Below, in pieces: positions 34,206 to 40,452 of a DNA stretch of 64,000 nucleotides. This DNA is from Prado023 sp963788325 (GTDB lineage: Bacteria; Actinomycetota; Actinomycetes; S36-B12; CAIYMF01), in the NCBI GenBank assembly GCA_963788325.1, contig CAWBGJ010000015.1:62001-126000 (forward strand). Reading direction: 5' to 3'. Each line of letters begins with the position of its first letter. Positions within the stretch are counted from its first letter, which is position 1. The notes under the pieces were generated by a model. It had not been told where the DNA came from. It ran no database searches and worked only from the letters and a program-made list of their open reading frames with translations. A program made the translations under genes and the position numbers.

Positions 34206-34256
34206 GTTGCTGTGTACGGAACCGACCACACAACGGTCGATTCCGTACACAGCAAC
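34206..34256. repeat. Palindromic repeat element, copy 1
   Basis: Arms of 22 bp with one mismatch and a 7-base loop form a long hairpin. The core word TGTGTACGGAACCGACC and its complement recur at 60842-60894 in a completely different context. It lies 13 bp beyond the fasciclin gene terminator. See the second copy for comparison. Confidence 0.8.
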
Positions 34257-34269
34257 TCTGGGAGCATGA

Positions 34270-34308
34270 CGAAGGGCCCGGAGGGCGGTGCGCACGCCGG
34301 GCCCTTCG
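34270..34308 (-). terminator. Terminator of the fasciclin-domain gene
   Basis: A 12-bp perfect stem (CGAAGGGCCCGG with its complement at 34297-34308) with a 15-base loop lies 12 bp past the stop of the minus-strand fasciclin gene. It is GC-rich with no T-tract, the usual high-GC form. Confidence 0.75.
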
Positions 34309-34319
34309 CTGTCGGTGGG

Positions 34320-34952
34320 TCAGAGGTTGCTGGGCACCAGGACCCGGCTGATGCTGTGGATGACGCTGTGCCCGGCGTCGATGTCCGTGCGCACGATGTA
34401 CGGGTTGCGCAGGTCGCGGTTGCCGTCCTTGAGCATGATCCCGAAGGCCTTCTTCTTGGCTGTGACCGTCTGGCCGTCGTTGAGGGTCGGGATGGCCGTG
34501 TTCAACGGCAGGTCCGCCTTGACCACCTTGGCCCCCACCACGTGGTAGGTCAGCACCTTGGTCAGCGCCTCGCCGGTGCCGACGGCCCCGACGATCGCGT
34601 TGAGCACTCCCGACTCGGTCCAGTACCACTTGCCGGTGAGGTCCTTGGCCAGGAGCTGGAAGGCACGGTCATTGGGAGCGAACAGGGTGACGGCGGTGTC
34701 ACCGCTCGTCACAGCGGGGACGAGCGAGCCGTTGGCCACGACAGCAGCCGTCAGGATGTCGAAGTCGTACCAGTTGCGCTGATCCCAGCGGAACGTGTCC
34801 AGGCCGCCCTTCTCGGTGGAGGTGTACCTGTCAGCGGCAGTGACCGCATCCAGGATCGTCTTGTCCGAGCTGGCCTGCGCAGGGGCAGCAAGCGCGAGCG
34901 GGGCGGCGAGGGCAGCGGTGGCGGCCAGTGCGGTCAGGGTCTTGCGGATCAT
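34320..34952 (-). CDS. Secreted fasciclin (FAS1) domain protein
   Basis: This 210-residue protein has an N-terminal signal peptide 'MIRKTLTALAATAALAAPLALAAPAQA' cleaved near residue 27. A single FAS1 domain follows, with the H1 motif 'VTLFAPNDRAF' and the C-terminal H2 motif 'DIDAGHSVIHSISRVLVP'; 'LTYHVV' lies between. FAS1 proteins act in adhesion or bind small ligands at the cell surface. There is no lipobox or sorting motif, so it is released or loosely held. AGGAGG precedes the ATG. Confidence 0.93.
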   Translation of the reverse strand: MIRKTLTALAATAALAAPLALAAPAQASSDKTILDAVTAADRYTSTEKGGLDTFRWDQRNWYDFDILTAAVVANGSLVPAVTSGDTAVTLFAPNDRAFQLLAKDLTGKWYWTESGVLNAIVGAVGTGEALTKVLTYHVVGAKVVKADLPLNTAIPTLNDGQTVTAKKKAFGIMLKDGNRDLRNPYIVRTDIDAGHSVIHSISRVLVPSNL

Positions 34953-35051
34953 GGTGTCCTCCTAGGTCGTGGTGGGTGCTACATCTCACCTATCGGGACG
35001 AGACAGCTCTACGGATGCACCAGATCTGCACAAGTTTGGGAAGGGGTGCGG

Positions 35052-36197
35052 TCACCGAGGCGACCCGAGCACCTCAGCGATGTCCAGCGGCTGCGGTGTG
35101 ACCAGCTGGTCCAGAGTGCAGTCCCGAGGGTCCTTGTCCGGGCGCCACCTCACGAACGAGGCCAGGTGGCGCAGCTGGCCGGACTGGACCTGGTTGTAGG
35201 CCACCTCCGCGACCCGCTCCGGTGGCAGCGGGATCCATGCCCGTGCAGGCCCGGACGACCAGCGGCTCGGCGGGTCAGCCACGGCGCCCTGTGTATCGGC
35301 CAGCGGGTGCTCGTCGGGTGCGGTCGCGCGGCTGAACTCGGCGGCCAGGAGCGCCCGCTGGGCCATCGGGAACGAGCCCATCGCGCCGACCTTGTGCAGG
35401 TCTCCGTGCTCGTCGTACAGGCCCAGCAGCACCGACCCCACGACCGGCTGCCCCTGCGGGCCGGGCTTGGCGTACGCCCGCCAGGCCGCACACACCACGT
35501 CGACGGTGTGCACCGGCTTGATCTTGAACAAGCTGCGCCGCCCAGGGGTGTAGGGCCCGTCCAGGGGCTTGGCGATCAGGCCGTCGAGGCCCGCACCGGG
35601 AAGCACCTCGAACCAGTGGGCGGCGACCGCGGGCTCCATCGTCTGAGGAGTCAGGTGGATCGGCGCCGCCACGCCGGCGAGGGCCTGTTCGAGCTCAGCC
35701 CGGCGCTCGCGGGCCGGCGCGGTCCGCATGTCGCGGCCATCACGTGCGAGCAGGTCGAACGCGACGAACGAGGTCGGGAACTCGGCAGCGAGCTCGGCGA
35801 TCTTCCAGCCCCCGGCCTCCTTGCGCGGGCGCAGCCGGCCCTGGAGGGCCTCGAAGGCCAGCCGATCCTCCCGGATCACCACCAGTTCGCCGTCGAGCAC
35901 CACGTCACTGACCGGCAGCGCTCGGATCGCCTCGATCATCTCGGGGAAGGCATAGGACAGGTCCCAGGACCCGGTAGCCACCGCGTCCGCGGCCCGCATC
36001 CGGCCCTGGATAACCACATCGGGGCCCCTGCGGTAGATCAGTACCCGGAAGCCGTCCCACTTCGGCTCGAAGGCCAGTCCCTGGGCCGGGTCGGGCAGGC
36101 CCGGGATCGCCTTGGCCAGCATCGGCTGGATCGGCGGGTCGATGGTGAAGCGCACTGGGGGCTCGGGCGCAACGCTGGGGTCCTCGGCTCGGGTCAC
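35052..36197 (-). CDS. ATP-dependent DNA ligase (LigC/LigD ligase-domain type)
   Basis: This 381-residue protein has the lysine nucleotidylation motif 'FEPKWDGFR' near residue 43, motif III 'VAFDLLARDG', motif IV 'LDGLIAKPLDGPY' and motif V 'FKIKPVHTVD', followed by an OB-fold with 'VGSVLLGLYD'. It seals nicks with ATP, usually in repair rather than replication. The polymerase partner of LigD is a separate gene nearby (32490-33581). It is divergent from zapE across 32 bp. It could be called ligC, but subtype is uncertain. Confidence 0.93.
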   Translation of the reverse strand: MTRAEDPSVAPEPPVRFTIDPPIQPMLAKAIPGLPDPAQGLAFEPKWDGFRVLIYRRGPDVVIQGRMRAADAVATGSWDLSYAFPEMIEAIRALPVSDVVLDGELVVIREDRLAFEALQGRLRPRKEAGGWKIAELAAEFPTSFVAFDLLARDGRDMRTAPARERRAELEQALAGVAAPIHLTPQTMEPAVAAHWFEVLPGAGLDGLIAKPLDGPYTPGRRSLFKIKPVHTVDVVCAAWRAYAKPGPQGQPVVGSVLLGLYDEHGDLHKVGAMGSFPMAQRALLAAEFSRATAPDEHPLADTQGAVADPPSRWSSGPARAWIPLPPERVAEVAYNQVQSGQLRHLASFVRWRPDKDPRDCTLDQLVTPQPLDIAEVLGSPR

Positions 36198-36229
36198 CGG
36201 ACCATGATGGCCTCTGGCAGGCTTCGGCC

Positions 36230-37246
36230 ATGCCCCGACTCGTGGACCGGCGCCCGCAGGTGCCGCCAGAGCGATTGATCGACGAGCTCGTCGCGCCGCC
36301 CCGATTCGCGGCCGAGTCGTTCGCCACCTATCTGCCCGACCCCGCCCAGCCCACCCAGTCAGCAGCTGTCGCCGGACTGCACGCGTTCGCCGCCCGGCTC
36401 GGGGAGCCGGACCCTCGGCCTGCGGGGAGGTTCCGGTGGTCGCGCGCCGCCCCGCCAGAGGCTCGGGCAGGGATCTACCTCGATGGCGGGTTCGGGGTGG
36501 GCAAGACCCACCTGCTGGCCGCGTTGTGGCATGAGGCCCCCGCGCCCCGGGCGTTCGGCACCTTCGTGGAGTTCACCCACCTGGTCGGTGCGTTGGGGTT
36601 CCACGCCACGGTCGAGGCCCTGTCCGGTCACCGGCTGGTCTGCATCGACGAGTTCGAACTCGACGACCCGGGCGACACGGTACTGATGTCCAGCCTGCTC
36701 AACCGGTTGGTCGAGCGCGGCGTGCGCCTGGCGGCCACCTCGAACACCCTGCCCGATCGGCTGGGGGAGGGTCGGTTCGCCGCCGATGACTTCCTCCGGG
36801 AGATCCAGGGCTTGGCCGCGCACTTCGACGTCTACCGGATCGACGGCGAGGACTACCGCCACCGTGGCCTGCCCAGGGCACCCGCTCCACCCGAGCCGGG
36901 CGCGGTGGTGGCCGCCGCCGGAGCGTCGGGTTGGCTCGATGACTTCGGCAGCCTCATGGCACACCTGGCCCAGGTGCATCCCTCCCGGTACGGCGCCCTG
37001 CTCGACGGGGTCGATCAGGTCCATCTCGTGGGCGTGGAGCAGTTGACCGATCAGGCAGCAGCCCTGCGCCTGGTCGTCCTGGCCGACCGGCTCTATGACC
37101 GCGACATCCCGGTGCTGGCCTCGGGGACCCCTGTGGACGAGGTGTTCTCCGCCGAGATGCTCCGCGGCGGCTACCGCAAGAAGTACTTCCGGGCGGTCTC
37201 CCGGCTGGTCGCACTGGCCCGGGAGGGTGCCGGACTGCAGGAGTGA
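36230..37246 (+). CDS. zapE: Cell-division protein ZapE / AFG1-like ATPase
   Basis: This 338-residue P-loop ATPase has Walker A 'GGFGVGKTHLLA' near residue 87 and Walker B 'LVCIDEFELDD' near 137, then an arginine-finger region 'ATSNTLPDRLGEGRF'. It lacks the N-terminal extension of mitochondrial AFG1. In Escherichia coli ZapE affects Z-ring behaviour; its role in actinobacteria is not known to me. The start is the ATG at 36230, and a start codon further inside is unlikely because the N-terminal motif is conserved. Confidence 0.92.
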   Translation: MPRLVDRRPQVPPERLIDELVAPPRFAAESFATYLPDPAQPTQSAAVAGLHAFAARLGEPDPRPAGRFRWSRAAPPEARAGIYLDGGFGVGKTHLLAALWHEAPAPRAFGTFVEFTHLVGALGFHATVEALSGHRLVCIDEFELDDPGDTVLMSSLLNRLVERGVRLAATSNTLPDRLGEGRFAADDFLREIQGLAAHFDVYRIDGEDYRHRGLPRAPAPPEPGAVVAAAGASGWLDDFGSLMAHLAQVHPSRYGALLDGVDQVHLVGVEQLTDQAAALRLVVLADRLYDRDIPVLASGTPVDEVFSAEMLRGGYRKKYFRAVSRLVALAREGAGLQE

Positions 37247-37315
37247 GGTCCACGCGGGAGCCGGCCAGCGCATGCGGCGTGGTGGGTGTGGCGAGGGGAG
37301 CGCGTGGGACTGTGC

Positions 37316-37747
37316 TCAGCCCGACACCGGAGCGCCAGGAAACGCGCTGGGCTGAGCGCCCCACTCCACGGCCCGGATCGCAGCTCGCGTGGCCGCGTCC
37401 ACGTCCGCTGAGCGCATCCCCGGGTCGTGGGCGGCCGCGAGGTCGGCCCAGACCGCCACCAGCCCGGCGTTGACATGCGCCAGGAGTCGGCGCGCGGTGC
37501 GCGCCCCGGTCACGGGGAAGGGCTCGACGTAGGCCGGTGCCGCATCCACCGGCCGGCCCTCGGCAGCCAGCACCCGCAGGCGCAGGGCATCGCGGTCACG
37601 TCGGTGCAGGTCCAGTTCCCGCAGGGCTCGCTCTCGCCGCGAACCTGCCAGCTCGGCCGCCGCTCGCCCGCTTGCCCAGACCGCCGCGTGCGTCCCGGCC
37701 AGTGCCGCCTGCAGGGCCGCGAGCAACACCTCGCCGTCTTCGGCCAT
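37316..37747 (-). CDS. DUF4439 ferritin-like protein
   Basis: This 143-residue all-helical protein is of the DUF4439 ferritin-like family ('LLAALQAALAGTHAAVWASG', 'ALRELDLHRRDRDALRLRV'). There is no signal peptide. The start overlaps the stop of the upstream lipoprotein gene by one base, so the pair is coupled. In other actinobacteria DUF4439 also follows a gene for a lipoprotein of the same fold. Iron binding is not shown, because the classical ligand motif is not obvious. Confidence 0.82.
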   Translation of the reverse strand: MAEDGEVLLAALQAALAGTHAAVWASGRAAAELAGSRRERALRELDLHRRDRDALRLRVLAAEGRPVDAAPAYVEPFPVTGARTARRLLAHVNAGLVAVWADLAAAHDPGMRSADVDAATRAAIRAVEWGAQPSAFPGAPVSG

Positions 37748-38280
37748 CAGGCCTCCTCGTCGGCGAGCAGCCCGGCCAGGAACTCGGCGTGCTGTGCCTC
37801 GCTGGCCGCGATGAAGCACAGGTCCCGGGCCAACTGCGGGTCGCTCGCGGCGTCGCAGGCGCGGGTGCGCTGGGCGACCGCCCGGGCCTGGAGACCGGCC
37901 AGCTCCGCAAGGCCGACCTCGTCCGGCGCCGGATTCCCCGGTCCGTCGGAGGCCGCGGGCTCCGGCGACACCGTGGCCGAGGCACCCTCGTCGGTATCTG
38001 CGCCCGACGCCGGGATCTGTGGGGCCACGCGGGCCAGGTGCTGCTCGTGCTGAGCCAGCAGCGGGTCCAGCGTCGACGCGCGTTCGGGGGCAGCTGCGAT
38101 CAGGTCACGATAGGCCCCGATCAGGGCCGCCTCCGAGGCAGCGACCTCGGCACGCACGGTCGCATCGGGGTCCTGATCCTGGGCGGACGCCGTCGGCCGG
38201 ATCGGATCGTCGGGTGCATCGGTGCATCCCGCCAGCACGAGCGCCGCCGCGCCGAAGCCGAGGAAGCGTCGCCTGTCCAC
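37747..38280 (-). CDS. Ferritin-like lipoprotein
   Basis: This 177-residue protein starts at the GTG giving 'VDRRRFLGFGAAALVLAGC'. The twin-arginine-like 'RRRFLG' and lipobox 'LAGC' mark a lipoprotein possibly exported by Tat. The remainder is helical and acidic with 'EAALIGAYRDLIAAAPE', 'LAQHEQHLARV' and 'FIAASEAQHAEFLAGLL', a ferritin-like EAQH pattern. It is the translational partner of the DUF4439 gene and is divergent from rimP. Confidence 0.82.
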   Translation of the reverse strand: MDRRRFLGFGAAALVLAGCTDAPDDPIRPTASAQDQDPDATVRAEVAASEAALIGAYRDLIAAAPERASTLDPLLAQHEQHLARVAPQIPASGADTDEGASATVSPEPAASDGPGNPAPDEVGLAELAGLQARAVAQRTRACDAASDPQLARDLCFIAASEAQHAEFLAGLLADEEA

Positions 38281-38342
38281 ACCGGCATCCTGCCATCGCT
38301 GACGGGCACCCCGGAGGTGGCCCGGCTGTAGGATCGGCGCAC

Positions 38343-38358
38343 GCCCCCGCGAGGGGGC
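38343..38358 (+). other. GNRA-capped hairpin in the rimP leader
   Basis: GCCCCCGCGAGGGGGC folds into a perfect 6-bp stem with a GCGA tetraloop 40 bp ahead of the rimP start. Such stable stem-loops are frequent in the leader of this operon in actinobacteria; its role in mRNA stability or translation is inferred. Confidence 0.5.
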
Positions 38359-38397
38359 CCACAACTGGTCCACCACAACAGGATCGAGGAGCAGCCG

Positions 38398-39014
38398 ATG
38401 TCGGCAGCCCAGGCGAAGGCGCTCGCGGCACTTGCCGAGCCGATCGTCGCGCAGTTCGATGCCGACCTCGAGGACGTGCTCATCCGACAGGCCGGCAAGC
38501 GCCGCCTGGTCCGCGTCGTCGTCGATGCTGGGGGGGACTCACCCTCGATCTCGTGGCGAGCATCAGTCGCGCCGTGTCGCAGGCCCTCGACGACTCCGAC
38601 GTGCTGGGCAACGCGCCATTCGTGCTCGAGGTCACCTCGCCAGGCGTGGACCGGCCCCTGCGTCTGCCGAGGCACTGGCAGCGAGCCGAGGGCCGGATCG
38701 TGCGGGTGAGCGGGAAGTCGGGTGACACACGCGAGGGCCGACTGGTCGAGGTGGGCACCGACGAGGTGTCCCTGGACCTCGAGGGTGTGGTGACCACGAT
38801 CGCTCTGGCCGACATCGTCCGCGCCGTCGTGCAGGTGGAGTTCAGCCATCACGAGGACGCGGACGGCCAGGGATCCCAGGACGAGGACGTCGAGTCCGCG
38901 GACCAGGACGACGACGAGGCCCACGCAGACGCGGCCAACGCAGACGACGACACGGCCGACGACAGCGTGGGCGCGGGGCCCGCCGGCCGCGCCCCGCGGG
39001 AGCAGGAGGACTGA
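38398..39014 (+). pseudogene. rimP: Ribosome maturation factor RimP, frame broken at a G run
   Basis: RimP is needed for 30S subunit maturation. The ATG at 38398 opens 'AKALAALAEPIVAQFDADLEDVLI' and 'RLVRVVVDAGG', then the frame is lost at seven consecutive G bases (38530-38536). The rest ('LTLDLVASISRAVSQALDD', 'FVLEVTSPGVDRPL', 'VSGKSGDTREGRLVEVG') continues one frame over and ends in an acidic tail at 39014. One extra G gives a normal 205-residue protein. An intact rimP is expected in this operon, so a homopolymer sequencing error is more likely than decay. Confidence 0.85.
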
Positions 39015-39015
39015 C

Positions 39016-40029
39016 ATGGACATCGATATGGCCGCGCTGCGCGCGGTGGCGGTGGACAAGGAGATCTCGGTCGACCTGCTGGTCGACTCGATCGAGCAGG
39101 CCCTGCTCGTGGCCTACCACCACACGCCCGGGGCAGCCCCGCAGGCCCGGGTCGAGCTCGACCGCGCGGGGGGGCACGTCACTGTCTGGGCGCTGGAACA
39201 GGCTCCGGAGGACGCGCTGGAGGGCTTCACCCCCCGCGAGTACGACGACACGCCCGAGGGCTTCGGTCGGGTGGCCTCCACCACCGCCCGCCAGGTGCTG
39301 GTGCAGCGGTTGCGCGAGGCCGCCGACGACGCGACCCATGGGCACTTCACCGGCATGGTGGGCGACCTCGTCTCCGGGGTCGTGCAGCAGGGCCTGGACC
39401 CCCGCCTGGTGTTCGTGGACCTCGGTAGGGTCGAGGGAGTGCTGCCCCCGCAGGAGTCGGTAGCCACCGAGCGGCATCCGCATGGGTCGCGGGTGAAGGC
39501 GCTGGTCGTAGGCACCCGGCGCGGGCCCAAGGGCACCCAGGTCGTCCTGTCGCGCACCCATCCCGGGTTGGTCAAGGCGCTCTTCGCCCTCGAGGTCCCG
39601 GAGATCGCCGACGGCTCGGTCGAGATCGTGGCCCTGGCCCGGGAGGCCGGGCACCGCACGAAGATGGCGGTCCGTTCGCACCGTTCGGGGCTCAACCCCA
39701 AGGGCGCGTGCATCGGCCCGATGGGCTCGCGCGTGCGCAACGTGATGGCCGAGCTCGACGGGGAGAAGATCGACATCGTCGACTGGTCAGATGACCCTGC
39801 CGAGATGGTGGCCCATGCACTGTCCCCGGCGCGGGTGAGCTCGGTGGAGGTGGTGGACGCCGACACTCGCTCTGCCCGGGTGATCGTGCCCGACTACCAG
39901 CTCTCACTGGCCATCGGCAAGGAGGGCCAGAACGCCCGCCTGGCCGCGCGCCTCACCGGGTGGCGCATCGACATCAGATCCGACACCGCACCGCCCGCCG
40001 AGCCGGACACGGATTCGGGCCTGCGGTGA
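39016..40029 (+). CDS. nusA: Transcription termination/antitermination factor NusA
   Basis: This 337-residue NusA has an RNA-polymerase-binding N-terminal domain, an S1 domain ('DLGRVEGVLPPQESV'), KH1 ('VRSHRSGLNPKGACIGPMGSRVRNVM') and KH2 ('LSLAIGKEGQNARLAARLTGWRIDI'). Actinobacterial NusA lacks the C-terminal acidic repeats of proteobacteria, which matches the short length. It modulates pausing and termination and directs the rRNA antitermination complex. The start follows rimP by one base, and the end overlaps the ylxR GTG. Confidence 0.97.
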   Translation: MDIDMAALRAVAVDKEISVDLLVDSIEQALLVAYHHTPGAAPQARVELDRAGGHVTVWALEQAPEDALEGFTPREYDDTPEGFGRVASTTARQVLVQRLREAADDATHGHFTGMVGDLVSGVVQQGLDPRLVFVDLGRVEGVLPPQESVATERHPHGSRVKALVVGTRRGPKGTQVVLSRTHPGLVKALFALEVPEIADGSVEIVALAREAGHRTKMAVRSHRSGLNPKGACIGPMGSRVRNVMAELDGEKIDIVDWSDDPAEMVAHALSPARVSSVEVVDADTRSARVIVPDYQLSLAIGKEGQNARLAARLTGWRIDIRSDTAPPAEPDTDSGLR

Positions 40030-40313
40030 CATCCGCGCTAGACTCCGTTCCACCTGCTCGTCAGGGTGAACCGACGCGTACCTGCGTCGGTTGCCGGACG
40101 CGGGCAGGCAAGTCCGCACTGCTTCGGGTCACCGCCCGGGACGGCCTGTGCCTCCCGGACCCCCGATCTCGGCAGCCGGGCCGCGGTGCGTACCTGCATC
40201 CGAGGCTCGAGTGCCTGGACCGGGCGGAGCGACGCCGGGCGCTTCCGAGGGCCCTGCGGGTCAACGGTCCGCTCGAGGTCGGCTCGGTACGAGCGTGGAT
40301 CGATGCCGGATGA
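40026..40313 (+). CDS. ylxR: YlxR (DUF448) RNA-binding protein
   Basis: This 95-residue protein has the conserved opening 'RTCVGCRTRAGKSALLRVTA', then 'GRGAYLHPRLECLDRA', the YlxR signature. Proteins of this family bind nucleic acid and affect ribosome assembly or RNase P. The start is the GTG overlapping nusA's stop (GTGA). Its TGA overlaps the ATG of a small reading frame leading to infB. Confidence 0.92.
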   Translation: MTSALDSVPPARQGEPTRTCVGCRTRAGKSALLRVTARDGLCLPDPRSRQPGRGAYLHPRLECLDRAERRRALPRALRVNGPLEVGSVRAWIDAG

Positions 40314-40418
40314 ACGACGAGAACGCACTTGCACGATTGAGGAGCGAAACGGAAATGAGCACTCGATGAGCTCGCTGCGATGAGCGTGCCCAGAAGGAAC
40401 CAGCGGTCCATGCCCTGA
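40310..40418 (+). promoter_or_regulatory. Chain of ATGA-overlapping mini-ORFs ahead of infB
   Basis: Three short frames follow ylxR without gaps: 19 codons (40310-40369, 'MNDENALARLRSETEMSTR'), 5 codons (40366-40383, 'MSSLR') and 12 codons (40380-40418, 'MSVPRRNQRSMP'). Each starts by ATGA overlap with the previous stop, including ylxR's. A GAGGAG lies before the inner ATG at 40355. Translational coupling from ylxR toward infB, or a ribosome-density sensor, would explain it. Function is inferred. Confidence 0.6.
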
Positions 40419-40452
40419 CACCAGGTCGGCACGGACCAGGACAAGGAGAGAC

